64,000 bases of DNA from Hyphomicrobium sp. 99 (GCF_000384335.2 NZ_KQ031382.1:3669545-3733544); one strand, 5' to 3'; positions 26,608-34,506 are shown, numbered from the stretch's first letter. Numbers and translations: made by a program. The notes: a model not told the origin generated them from the sequence alone.

Positions 26608-27372
26608 ATGATCAAATCTCTGTCGCGGCGTCAGGCGTTGAAGAGCGCGCTGGCCGCTCCGGTAGCCACAATCGCTGTTGAACCAGCTTCCGCTGCGAGC
26701 GACACGCCGGCCGCAGCCGCGCAGCCTCCAGGCCAATGCATATTGCTGCCTCAAGCCGTCGAAGGCCCCTTCTACTTCGACCCGAAACTCGTGCGCTCTG
26801 ATATTTCCGAAGGCCGCCCCGGCGCGCCGCTTCGACTTTCGCTTCGCGTCATCGAAGCGGGCTCCTGCGCACCAATATCCAATGCACGCGTCGACGTTTG
26901 GCATGCCGATGCGACCGGCGTTTATTCCGGATATTCGGGTCAAGGCGCATCGCGGGACATTTCGACCAAAGGCCAGACCTATCTGCGCGGCACGCAGACA
27001 ACCGATTCCGACGGACGCGTAGCGTTCACGACCGTCTATCCCGGATGGTATCCGGGCCGCACGCCGCACATCCACATCAAGGTCTTCCTGAACGAAACGA
27101 GCCTTGTCACCGGGCAGATCTACTTCCCCGACGACTTCAGCGCCCGCATCTACGCAACGCGCCAACCCTACAACGAGCGCCCAAAACCCGACACGACGAA
27201 CGCTACGGACTGGATCTATGGGGACGGCCAGCGCGAGGGCGGCGGCACGGTCCTAGCGATGAGCGAAGACGGCGACACCATCGTCGCGGGCCTCCTCATC
27301 GGCGTCGACAAGAGCGGCGAGACCGCAGCCAAAGCGGGTCGCGGATTCCTGCGTCGTCTGCTCGGGCTCTGA
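26608..27372 (+). CDS. Exported intradiol ring-cleavage dioxygenase
   Basis: A 254-residue protein with the intradiol dioxygenase fold. The Fe(III) ligands are all present: Tyr106 in GVYSGYS, Tyr148 in YPGWYPGRT, and His154 and His156 in HIHIKV. Unlike cytoplasmic protocatechuate or catechol dioxygenases, it starts with a twin-arginine-like signal (SLSRRQALKSALAAP), so it is probably folded in the cytoplasm and exported. No other aromatic-degradation genes are nearby. Substrates of exported members of this group are mostly unknown; catechol-type lignin fragments or siderophore catechols are possible. The ATG follows a weak ribosome site. Confidence 0.88.
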   Translation: MIKSLSRRQALKSALAAPVATIAVEPASAASDTPAAAAQPPGQCILLPQAVEGPFYFDPKLVRSDISEGRPGAPLRLSLRVIEAGSCAPISNARVDVWHADATGVYSGYSGQGASRDISTKGQTYLRGTQTTDSDGRVAFTTVYPGWYPGRTPHIHIKVFLNETSLVTGQIYFPDDFSARIYATRQPYNERPKPDTTNATDWIYGDGQREGGGTVLAMSEDGDTIVAGLLIGVDKSGETAAKAGRGFLRRLLGL

Positions 27373-27608
27373 TGTTGCAGCACGGCAAACGAAAATAAGG
27401 CAAACTTAACGCTGAACTATCGAAAATCCGACCCAACCCCGCTGAAAAGCCGGCCCTTTAACTGCAAATAAAATTTAGCTGCCATTTTAGCGCGACTTTG
27501 CGTGCCGACGGGAACTGATGGCGAGGCTCTGCCGTTTGCGCAGATAGCATCACTCCCCGGTGCGCACAGCGCCGCTCGGCGGCACCACAACGATAAAAAG
27601 GAGCCATC

Positions 27609-27959
27609 ATGAAACGAGGTCTGGTTTTTGCGTCCGCGTTGATCGCGGCGCTGGCGATGCCGTTAGCGGCAGACGCGCGCCCCCACGGAGGCGGAGGCCA
27701 TCACGGCGGCGGTCACCACGGCGGAGGCCATCACGCGGGTGGTGGTCATCGCGGCGGCGGCCACATCGGAAATCGCGGCCCTCGCGGTGGCCACCACTTC
27801 CGTCCGGGCCGTCACCCCGGTGCGCATGTCTACCGCGGCGGCCGTCACCATGGCCACCACGGACGCCGCTTCTGGCACGGCCACTGGTACGCCTACGGCA
27901 TCGGCCCCTGCTGGCGCTGGTCGCCGAGCTATGGCGAGTTCGTCTGGGTCTGCTACTAA
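27609..27959 (+). CDS. His/Gly-rich small secreted protein
   Basis: A 116-residue exported protein. After a signal peptide (LVFASALIAALAMPLAADA) the mature chain is almost all His, Gly and Arg, in repeats of the type GGGHHGGGHH. The end is aromatic with two cysteines (GPCWRWSPSYGEFVWVCY). AAGGAG seven bases before the ATG supports expression. The composition points to metal binding or a surface/periplasmic buffer function, but I do not recognise a characterised family. A strong terminator follows at 27984-28012, so this is a monocistronic gene. Confidence 0.75.
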   Translation: MKRGLVFASALIAALAMPLAADARPHGGGGHHGGGHHGGGHHAGGGHRGGGHIGNRGPRGGHHFRPGRHPGAHVYRGGRHHGHHGRRFWHGHWYAYGIGPCWRWSPSYGEFVWVCY

Positions 27960-27983
27960 GGCGAGCTAGCAAAATGAATATCA

Positions 27984-28012
27984 GCGGCTCCGCTCTGCGG
28001 GGCCGCTTTTTT
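27984..28012 (+). terminator. Rho-independent terminator
   Basis: GCGGCTCCGC and GCGGGGCCGC pair through a short TCT-type loop with two G-T or mismatch positions, followed directly by six T. It ends the His/Gly-rich gene. Confidence 0.85.
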
Positions 28013-28083
28013 GTGGCCTGAACTAACGGATGATCGTCATGCCGATTAATGGCATGATGGCATCGCAACATGGGTGGAGAATC

Positions 28084-28212
28084 ATGGACATCAGATCGAT
28101 CATCATCGGAGTACTCGCCGGAACGGTGATCGTACTCGGCTATCTCCTCTGGGACGCACAGCAGACGAAGGTGAAAGTCGACCTCCCCGGCATCAAGATC
28201 GAGGGGCGATAG
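28084..28212 (+). CDS. 42-residue single-pass membrane protein
   Basis: A very short gene starting at the ATG at 28084, with GGAG six bases before it. The product has one membrane helix (SIIIGVLAGTVIVLGYLLW) and a short tail, DAQQTKVKVDLPGIKIEGR. Similar tiny proteins are common and conserved in Rhizobiales genomes, but I do not know a function. An upstream in-frame ATG at 28030 exists without a comparable ribosome site. The gene ends just before the palindromic repeat at 28229. Confidence 0.6.
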   Translation: MDIRSIIIGVLAGTVIVLGYLLWDAQQTKVKVDLPGIKIEGR

Positions 28213-28228
28213 TCGCCCAACTGACGGA

Positions 28229-28260
28229 CGTCATCCCCGCGTAGGCGGGGATCTGTCCAA
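28229..28260. repeat. Half-copy of palindromic repeat at 3' end of GIY-YIG gene
   Basis: Contains ATCCCCGC-GTA-GGCGGGGAT, a near-perfect hairpin identical in type to hairpin A of the tandem units at 28657-29106, plus the following TCTGTCCAA. Only the first half of the unit is present. It overlaps the last 10 codons of the minus-strand nuclease gene and provides its stop. Confidence 0.85.
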
Positions 28261-28605
28261 ATCGCCAACAGGATCGAATTCCAAATCAGTCTCATCCACC
28301 GATCCGAAAGCAATCTCGCCTGTCGCCGGATCGAATAAATTCCGCCACTCCGGATTCATTTGTTCGATGAGCCGATACTTCCATTCGCGGCGCCATCGCT
28401 TCAGTCGCTTTTCACGCAAAATCGCAGCATCCATAACGTCGTGCATCTCGTAATAGACGAGTGTTTTGATGCCGTATTTTTTCGTGAAGCCCTCGATCAG
28501 ACCTTGATCATGCTGCGTCGTTCGATGAGCAAGATCGCTCGTCACGCCGACGTAGAGCGTCCCGTAAGGCTTACTGGCAAGAATGTAGACGCACGGACGC
28601 CTCAT
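28231..28605 (-). CDS. Small GIY-YIG endonuclease-family protein
   Basis: A 124-residue single-domain GIY-YIG protein. The family motif is CVYILASKPYGTLYVGVT, followed by the conserved Arg/His region (DLAHRTTQHDQG) and the catalytic Glu helix (DAAILREKRLKRWRREWKYRLIE). Such YhbQ/UvrC-like proteins are widespread and mostly uncharacterised; DNA-end processing is possible. The last residues, DRSPPTRG and the TGA, are encoded by the palindromic repeat at 28229-28260, so the native end has probably been replaced by repeat insertion. The gene is flanked on its other side by a tandem block of the same repeat family. Confidence 0.88.
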   Translation of the reverse strand: MRRPCVYILASKPYGTLYVGVTSDLAHRTTQHDQGLIEGFTKKYGIKTLVYYEMHDVMDAAILREKRLKRWRREWKYRLIEQMNPEWRNLFDPATGEIAFGSVDETDLEFDPVGDLDRSPPTRG

Positions 28606-29120
28606 GACACGCTAGCCTAGCGATGTCTTATCTAGCTGTCATGCCCACCCCCGAACGTCATCCCGCGCAGGCGGGGATCCGTCCAAGTCTCCGTTCATCG
28701 CAAGTATTCAGCCTGGAGGGATCCCGGCCTTCGCCGGATGACGGAGAGGATACGCTGTCATTCCCACCCCCAACGTCATCCCCGCGCAGGCGGGGATCTA
28801 TCCAAGTCTCCGTTCATCGCAAGTATCCAGCCTGGATGGATCCCGGCCTTCGCCGGATGACGGAGAGGATACGCTGTCATTCCCACCCCCAACGTCATCC
28901 CCGCGCAGGCGGGGATCTGTCCAAGCGTCTGTTCATCGCAAGTATTCAGCCTGGAGGGATCCCGGCCTTCGCCGGGATGACGGAGAGAAAACCCGGCAAT
29001 CCCACCCCCGAACGTCATCCCCGCGCAGGCGGGGATCCATCCAAGTCTCCGTTCATCGCAAGCATCCAGCCTGGATGGATCCCGGCCTTCGCCGGGATGA
29101 CGGAGATGGATCAATCGCTG
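28606..29120. other. Gene-free stretch filled by repeats
   Basis: Between the GIY-YIG and HAD genes there is no credible protein gene. Nearly all of it is the tandem repeat block described at 28657-29106. Open frames here translate the palindromes and are not genes. Confidence 0.8.
28657..29106. repeat. Four tandem mosaic palindromic units, period 118-120
   Basis: Units begin at 28657, 28775, 28894 and 29014. Each has hairpin A (ATCCCCGC-GCA-GGCGGGGAT), a 45-base spacer (TCCAAGTCTCCGTTCATCGC and so on), then hairpin B (GATCCCGGCC-TTC-GCCGGGAT) and TGACGGAG. The outer ends are GTCAT and ATGAC, so the unit is an inverted-repeat-bounded element like a BIME. The linker between units (about 25 bases, ending in CCCACCCC) is also repeated. 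Units 1 and 2 have a one-base deletion in hairpin B. Confidence 0.92.
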
Positions 29121-30071
29121 TCATCCCGCCTCCCCCAACCCCCGCGCCTCGTCCTTCACGCGCACATCCGCAATAATCCGATCGAGCAGCAAACACGTGC
29201 GTTTGAATAAATCCGAGCCCTTGCGGTAATCGGCGCCCGCGTAGAAATCGCAGCGGCCCGCCTTGAAAAGCTCGACGCACTTCGCTTCGCTCTCGCCTGG
29301 ATCGTGCACGGCAATCGCGTGGCCGCCGTTCTTCTTCAAGAGCGCCATCGACGGCACGTCCGTGTCGCCGTCGCCGAAATAAATGAAGTTCGAAAACGGA
29401 ATCGGCCGCTCATCCTCGGGCATGTGCGCGTTGATGCTCTCGCCCAAGTCCTCGATGCCCTTGTTGATGCGAAACAGAAACTGCGTCTTGCCGGTGTCGG
29501 AAATAACGCGTTTCGGAAACGGCAGATCGTAAGCGTCGAACCAATACTCACTCGCGAAGACGTTGGCGAAATGCGGATAGATCTTCGTCCCCTCGATGAT
29601 CTCCGTCAGCCCCGACGACACGAGGTAATGCTTCACCGTGATGCCCGCTTCCGCGCCGCGCTTCTTCACGTAGGCATGCATCTGGTCGAACCAGCCTTCG
29701 ACGCCCGGATAAAGCTCGACCTTCTTCCCCTGCGCGACGAGATCGGCGCGATCGATGCGGACGCCTTTCTCCTTCGCCTTCTTGTAAAGGAGATGCATGT
29801 ACGTGATCAGCGCATCGGCGCGCTCGGCCTTCGACACGCGCGTACACTCGGCCCAGAACTCTTTGGGCTCGATGCCGAGCTTCGGCAGAAATGCATATTC
29901 CTGCATCGGACGCGGCGACAGCGTGCCATCGAAATCATAAACGAGCGCGATGACTTTCTTGTCCGGAGAGGCCGGCCTGCCCACGGCGCGCGGAGACCGT
30001 GGGCGCGCGTTCGCGGACGTTCCCTCGTTCGCTTGAATCTTCGTTCCCCGTCCGCCTGCGCGCTCGACCAT
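29121..30071 (-). CDS. HAD-superfamily phosphatase
   Basis: A 316-residue HAD hydrolase. The nucleophile motif is VYDFDGTLSP (Asp46, acid/base Asp48). Motif II appears at LVSSGLTEII, and motif III/IV at YFGDGDTDVPSMAL with the metal-binding aspartates. A helical cap lies between, with MHLLYKKAKEKGVRIDRADL. The layout resembles phosphoserine-phosphatase-like enzymes, but the substrate is unknown. The N-terminal 38 residues are polar and rich in Ala, Arg and Gly. The ATG at 30071 has GGAG seven bases before it and is preferred over the upstream GTG or ATG at 30128. Its 3' end touches the repeat block. Confidence 0.85.
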   Translation of the reverse strand: MVERAGGRGTKIQANEGTSANARPRSPRAVGRPASPDKKVIALVYDFDGTLSPRPMQEYAFLPKLGIEPKEFWAECTRVSKAERADALITYMHLLYKKAKEKGVRIDRADLVAQGKKVELYPGVEGWFDQMHAYVKKRGAEAGITVKHYLVSSGLTEIIEGTKIYPHFANVFASEYWFDAYDLPFPKRVISDTGKTQFLFRINKGIEDLGESINAHMPEDERPIPFSNFIYFGDGDTDVPSMALLKKNGGHAIAVHDPGESEAKCVELFKAGRCDFYAGADYRKGSDLFKRTCLLLDRIIADVRVKDEARGLGEAG

Positions 30072-30140
30072 GAGCTGTCTCCGCTCTCGACTTGTAGGGC
30101 GGAGGAAAGCGTGATTCGGGTGGCGCAAGAAAGTCGGGCG

Positions 30141-31025
30141 TCAGCGGTCTGAACGCTCGGCGTAAATTTCTTCGCGCACCTGGGCGTAGCTCAGCAGCGA
30201 AAAGAGCACCGTGCCGCCGAAAACGTTGCCCGCGAGCGTCGGCAGGAAAAAGCCGAAAAAGCCCTTCTCCAGTGTGATCAGGCCCGTAAGCACCCCGTAG
30301 ATCGCCTCGGCGCTGCCCGCCACGATGTGGGTAAATCCGAACAATGCGATCAGATAGGTGAGCAGCAAGATGACGAGAAACTCGACGCCTTCCGTCGACG
30401 CGATGATCCAGACGAGCGCCGCGATCAGCCAGCCCGCGCCTATCCCTTTGGCGAACATCTCCGTCGGCGTGTTGCTCATCACGTTCGTAACGATATGCGC
30501 GAGCGCAGGCCCGAGATCGGGCGAAATAATCGGCAGCCGAACGATGGCATACGCGAAGATAAAACAGCCAACGATGTTCGACGCGAGAACGATGCCCCAG
30601 AGGCGAAGCATCTTGACCAACCAGTGAAGCTTTTTGCGCGCCATGACCGGCAGCACAGCGGTCAAGACGTTTTCGGTGAAAAGCTGCTGATGGCCGAGGA
30701 TGACGATCAGAAAGCCGACCGCGTAACCAAGCTTGGCGACGATCGGTGTCCACTCCGACGCCGGAAGGTGCGCCGCAAGCGCCGCTTCCGTTAGGAACGA
30801 AAATCCGATGGAGATGCCGGCGGCGATGCCTGACCACCAAAGCGCGGAACTGGGGCGGCGCAATTCCGCCTCGCCTTGCATGCGAATAATTTCATAGATC
30901 ACGGCCGGTCGCGGCTTCACCGACTCGCGAACCTGCGCGCGCTCCTTGCGGCTGAGCCCCGACCCCGGCGGCGGATCCTGCGTATCCTCCGGCTTGGCGT
31001 CGGTCGCAGGCCGCTTGTCAGCCAT
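30141..31025 (-). CDS. Formate/nitrite transporter (FNT)-family channel
   Basis: A 294-residue membrane protein of the FNT family, close to the YfdC subgroup. It has a polar N-terminal tail of about 50 residues and six membrane helices. Recognisable pieces are GHQQLFTENVLTAVLPV and the half-helix with IVLASNIVGCFIFAY. FNT channels pass small monovalent anions such as formate, nitrite or hydrosulfide. The substrate of YfdC-type members is not settled. Its ATG overlaps the stop of the upstream His-rich redoxin gene (TGATG), so the two form an operon, which hints at a redox- or metal-linked role. Confidence 0.88.
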   Translation of the reverse strand: MADKRPATDAKPEDTQDPPPGSGLSRKERAQVRESVKPRPAVIYEIIRMQGEAELRRPSSALWWSGIAAGISIGFSFLTEAALAAHLPASEWTPIVAKLGYAVGFLIVILGHQQLFTENVLTAVLPVMARKKLHWLVKMLRLWGIVLASNIVGCFIFAYAIVRLPIISPDLGPALAHIVTNVMSNTPTEMFAKGIGAGWLIAALVWIIASTEGVEFLVILLLTYLIALFGFTHIVAGSAEAIYGVLTGLITLEKGFFGFFLPTLAGNVFGGTVLFSLLSYAQVREEIYAERSDR

Positions 31026-31720
31026 CAGTGCTTACAGCCAGGGCCGTGAACGTGTCCCGGCTCGCCGTGCGCAGCGGCATGATCGTGATCATGCGAATGA
31101 CCATGATCGTGGTGATGATGACCATGGCCGTGATCGTGGCTGTGATCGTGCCCGCAACCGCAAGAGTCGCCATGCTCATGGTTCGCCTCGGGATCGACGA
31201 GCGCCGCCGCGAGCTTACGCTCCAGCGCAATCGACATTTCGCGCGGACTGTCCTTGTCCTCGATGAGCAGCGCCATCACTTCCGCGCCGAGCCGGAAATC
31301 ATCGACCGCGCCGAGATAGTGCCGCCGCAGCCGCCCCTGACGATCGAAGATCAAGAGCGCCGGCGTGCCTTGAAGTTCGTAAGCCTTCATCGTCTCCGGA
31401 ATGCCCTCGGCCGTCGGCTTGTCGAGCGCGACAGGAATGGTGATGCCGTTTTCGGCGAGGAAGGCTTCCACCTTCTCAGGCGTCTGCTCGTCGAACTTTT
31501 CGAACGCCATGTGAAGACCGAGCACCGCGACCTCATTCTCAGTGAATGAGCCGCGAAGACGCATGGCCTGCGGCAGGCCAAACTTCTGCGATCCGGGGCA
31601 CGCGAGCTGCCAGATCGCGATAACGACGACCTTGCCCTTCTCGGCCTTCAGCGTGCGCTTCGTATCGGAGTTGAGCCAGCGCTGCGCGATGATCTCGGGT
31701 GGGCGTTCGGGGTTGAACAT
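31025..31720 (-). CDS. Redoxin-domain protein with His-rich C-terminal tail
   Basis: A 231-residue protein without a signal peptide. Residues 1-160 have a thioredoxin/peroxiredoxin-like fold: GKVVVIAIWQLACPGSQKFGLP, then the cis-Pro loop LQGTPALLIFDRQGRLRRHYLG. The active site is CPGS, with a single cysteine (Cys41) and Ser in the resolving position, so it is not a CxxC oxidoreductase. Residues about 180-231 hold 20 histidines plus three cysteines (SCGCG and PGCKH), in repeats of His with Asp and Gly, similar to nickel or zinc storage tails. It is coupled to an FNT channel gene. A metal-binding thiol protein is likely; the pathway is unknown. Confidence 0.82.
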   Translation of the reverse strand: MFNPERPPEIIAQRWLNSDTKRTLKAEKGKVVVIAIWQLACPGSQKFGLPQAMRLRGSFTENEVAVLGLHMAFEKFDEQTPEKVEAFLAENGITIPVALDKPTAEGIPETMKAYELQGTPALLIFDRQGRLRRHYLGAVDDFRLGAEVMALLIEDKDSPREMSIALERKLAAALVDPEANHEHGDSCGCGHDHSHDHGHGHHHHDHGHSHDHDHAAAHGEPGHVHGPGCKH

Positions 31721-31797
31721 CTCAAAGCAATCCTTGCGCTATTTTTCAGTCATATAGCATCGGCGTCCCGCGATCGGCAGGGGGCGGCCCCTCAATC

Positions 31798-33567
31798 TCA
31801 GTCGCAATCGCCCGATTTTTCTGGCCCCGTCTGCGGAACATTCTCAGGGCAAGCGAACTCGGCCGGAACAGTGCACGGCTCCGCCGGATTCGGCGAATAG
31901 ATCCGGAAGTGCAACGGGCAGCCGCGCATCACGTTATAGGCCGAGACGCAGCCCGTCGGCGGTGGAAGCGGCGCTTGCGACTTCGACTGCAGCGTCCAGT
32001 TCGTTCGCTTCCTCCAACGATCCTCGACGATCGACAGCGTCGGAACCTTATCCTCGATCGCCTGTGCGAGCTCTTCGGGCATCTGCCGCTCGGGCGGAAT
32101 ACCGAGCACGAACCGGCCGGACGGTTCGCGGAACCCGATGAGCGCCGCGTTCTGTGTCGGACACTTTGCAATCGCCTTTGCAATCTCTTTCGCGGGCCAG
32201 ATCTTGTCGATGCTCGGCAGAACGACGCCGAGCAGCGTGATGGCGAAGAGACCGAGAGCGGCGACGCCAATCGCGGCCCAGCGGCGAAGCTGGCCCTCCC
32301 AGCCGAGCCGCCCGCTCCATATGAAGAGCACAGCAATGATCGCGATGAGCACCGCCGGAATGACGCCCGGAATCACACCGCTAAAAACATAAACGCCCGC
32401 AAAGACCGCGAGGGGCAGCGCCGCGAAGTACGTCGGCCAGATCGAGAAGCCGCTCCATTCCGGACGCTTACCCGCTCCACCCTCACTCGTCACGACAATC
32501 GCGACGCCAAGCGCGAGCGCCGGAAACATCGTCTGCACCATGTAGGTGCCGGGCTTCGACGACAGCGCTTCGAGATAGACGAGGTAGCCGATCACCCACG
32601 CGAGCAGAAAACGCGAAAGTGCCTGGTCCCGGCTCCCCCAAAAACGCTTGAACGCCGTACCGAGCAGCACGGTACCCGGAAGAAAGCCGAGAAGGAGGGC
32701 GAGCACGAATGTGCCGGGGAACGCCCGAAGCTTCATATCCTGCGCCCCGCCGAGCGCACCGAGAAACTCCCGCCAGCTCATGCCCGCAAACGGCGTCCCA
32801 TCCTGATGCGCACGGATGATCAGCCACGACGCGCCGATGGCGAGTGCAATCGGAATGCCGATCAGCGGCCGCAAACGCTTCAGCCATCTGAGATCGCGAT
32901 CCATCACGTAGAGCGCTATCAGCGTCGCGATGACGAGGATCGGCACGAGCAGAGCGTTGATCAGAATGCCGAACCCGAGAGCGATCCAGAACAGGAGAGC
33001 CATCGGATAGCGTTCTTCGGGCTTCGCGTAGATCCGCGCCAGTGCCACCATCGCGACGGTCGCGGGAAATAGCGACAATCCTTCCGCGATTGCGAGCTGC
33101 GAAACGAGCACTGTCAGCGGTGAGACCGCGAAGAGCGCTGACGCGATAAGCGCCGTCTCCGCGCCGACGAGCCCGCGACCGAGCCAGAACAGCGCCAGCA
33201 CGGCCAGCGTCACCGCCAGTAATGACGGAATGCGATATATCGTGATGTCGCGCGCGAACGTCTCGCCCGCCAGCCATCGCGCCGCCCCCTGCGCCCAGAA
33301 CGTGCCAATCGGGCGATATTGGTGAACGACGCTTCCGTAACGCGGGTCTGTCCAATCGCCGCGCTCAACCATATCGCGCGTCGTCTCGGCGTAGATGATT
33401 TCGGTACGATCGACGGCGGGCAGGCGCACCATCCCCGGCAAGTAAACGGCAAGGCACAGCGCCAGAAGCGCCAGCGACGGCATCCACGGTCGCGCGGCGA
33501 GCGTTGCCCACCAGTTCCACATTGCGCGTTGGCGCTCCACCACTATATGCCCTTTGAAACTTGACAT
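31798..33567 (-). CDS. ArnT-like glycosyltransferase of the GT39/PMT type
   Basis: A 589-residue membrane glycosyltransferase with about 12 helices. The first periplasmic loop has the GT-C acidic motif (VDRTEIIYAETTRDMVERGDW), like the DE-containing motif of ArnT and PMTs. The C-terminal 130 residues form a soluble periplasmic domain with several cysteines (GCVSAYN, GCPLHF, EPCTVPAEFACPE). These enzymes move sugars from polyprenyl phosphate donors to lipid A or proteins. No arn pathway genes are nearby, so the acceptor is unknown. Starts at 33567 and 33522 are both plausible. It diverges from pyrE, with 60 bases between. Confidence 0.83.
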   Translation of the reverse strand: MSSFKGHIVVERQRAMWNWWATLAARPWMPSLALLALCLAVYLPGMVRLPAVDRTEIIYAETTRDMVERGDWTDPRYGSVVHQYRPIGTFWAQGAARWLAGETFARDITIYRIPSLLAVTLAVLALFWLGRGLVGAETALIASALFAVSPLTVLVSQLAIAEGLSLFPATVAMVALARIYAKPEERYPMALLFWIALGFGILINALLVPILVIATLIALYVMDRDLRWLKRLRPLIGIPIALAIGASWLIIRAHQDGTPFAGMSWREFLGALGGAQDMKLRAFPGTFVLALLLGFLPGTVLLGTAFKRFWGSRDQALSRFLLAWVIGYLVYLEALSSKPGTYMVQTMFPALALGVAIVVTSEGGAGKRPEWSGFSIWPTYFAALPLAVFAGVYVFSGVIPGVIPAVLIAIIAVLFIWSGRLGWEGQLRRWAAIGVAALGLFAITLLGVVLPSIDKIWPAKEIAKAIAKCPTQNAALIGFREPSGRFVLGIPPERQMPEELAQAIEDKVPTLSIVEDRWRKRTNWTLQSKSQAPLPPPTGCVSAYNVMRGCPLHFRIYSPNPAEPCTVPAEFACPENVPQTGPEKSGDCD

Positions 33568-33627
33568 GCCCTTGGAACTCGGCTGTTTGCGCACCGAACG
33601 CAGAAAACGCAAGGGCTCAACTACCGC

Positions 33628-34206
33628 ATGCCAGGAAAATCGGCCGATCGAACAGCTCGCCGCGAGCGGCTCATCGAAATCATTAAAGAGCGTTCTTTTC
33701 AGGAAGGCCCTGCGTTCAAGCTTGCCTCCGGCAAAACGTCGACTTTTTACTTTAATATGAAGCCAACGATGCTGGACAGTGAAGGCGCCTATTTGATCGC
33801 CTCGCTCATCCTCGATCAGCTCGAAAATGTCGAAGCGGATTTGATCGGCGGCCTCGAAATGGGCGCGGTGCCGCTCGCTTCAAGCGTCGCAGCCGTCTCT
33901 TATACCGAAGGACGGAAATTGTCCGCCTTCTTTGTCCGCAAGCAGGCGAAAGAACACGGCACGCAGGCGCTCGTCGAAGGACTGGCGAAAGGCGACAGCA
34001 TGACTGGCAAAAAAGTCGTGGTCGTCGAAGACGTGACGACGACGGGCGGCTCAGCCCTGAAGGCAGCTGAAGCACTCCGCGCCGCCGGCGCCGAGATCGT
34101 CAGCGTCATCACCGTCGTCGACCGCCTCGACGGCGCCGCCGAAACCTTCGCCGCCGCCGGCGTGAAGTTCGAACCGCTTCTCACCCTCGCCGATTTCCGG
34201 GGCTAA
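33628..34206 (+). CDS. pyrE: Orotate phosphoribosyltransferase
   Basis: PyrE makes orotidine monophosphate from orotate and PRPP in pyrimidine synthesis. The 192-residue protein shows the PRPP-binding loop VVVVEDVTTTGGSALKAAE and the substrate part FKLASGKTSTFYFNMKP. The KQAKEHGT segment is the flexible catalytic loop of the alphaproteobacterial type. It stands alone. The downstream side is filled with palindromic repeats, starting 14 bases after the stop. Confidence 0.96.
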   Translation: MPGKSADRTARRERLIEIIKERSFQEGPAFKLASGKTSTFYFNMKPTMLDSEGAYLIASLILDQLENVEADLIGGLEMGAVPLASSVAAVSYTEGRKLSAFFVRKQAKEHGTQALVEGLAKGDSMTGKKVVVVEDVTTTGGSALKAAEALRAAGAEIVSVITVVDRLDGAAETFAAAGVKFEPLLTLADFRG

Positions 34207-34219
34207 CCAACCCACGCTT

Positions 34220-34275
34220 GTCATCCCGGCCGGAGCGAAGCGGAGAGCCGGGACCCAGAGCACTATCCCGCCCAC
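34220..34275. repeat. Palindromic repeat type C, copy 1
   Basis: GTCATCCCGGC-CGGAGCGAAGCGGAGA-GCCGGGAC followed by CCAGAGCACTATCCC. The same sequence with few changes recurs at 34451-34506. It is always followed by an element starting CCGTCATCCCGGCGAAGG, so types are joined head to tail. Confidence 0.75.
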
Positions 34276-34405
34276 CGTCATCCCGGCGAAGGCCGGGATC
34301 CAGGCAAAGTGCAGCGCATGCGCGCTTGCGGTCCGCACCGAGCGAATAGCCTCTGCCGTTTTTGTTGAAGCTTGTCTGGGTGCCGACCTTCGTCGGCATG
34401 ACGGT
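34274..34405. repeat. 131-base MITE-like repeat, copy 1
   Basis: Starts ACCGTCAT and ends ATGACGGT, a perfect eight-base terminal inverted repeat. Inside are a 5' hairpin (ATCCCGGC-GAA-GGCCGGGAT), a unique-looking core and a 3' hairpin (TGCCGAC-CTT-CGTCGGCA). A second, nearly identical copy lies at 34632-34762. No transposase is encoded. Confidence 0.88.
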
Positions 34406-34450
34406 GGGTGTGGCTGTCTACGTGCTCCGAACAGCACCAGCTTCCCTCGT

Positions 34451-34506
34451 GTCATCCCGGCCAAAGCGAAGCGGAGAGCCGGGACCCAAAGCGCTATCCC
34501 ACCACC
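34451..34506. repeat. Palindromic repeat type C, copy 2
   Basis: Second copy of the element at 34220-34275, with GTCATCCCGGC and GCCGGGAC arms around AAAGCGAAGCGGAGA. It is followed immediately by the inverted mosaic unit. Confidence 0.75.

Noticed and set aside
28657..29106. Possible CRISPR array
   Set aside because: The repeats are about 119 bases with conserved spacers and internal palindromes; there are no unique spacers and no cas genes.
28623..29210. A 195-codon open frame through the repeats
   Set aside because: It merely translates the palindromic units in one frame (RRGGDLSK and similar) and overlaps the HAD gene end.
31909..33072. A 387-codon open frame on the plus strand
   Set aside because: Antisense to the glycosyltransferase, extremely rich in Arg, and without a ribosome site.
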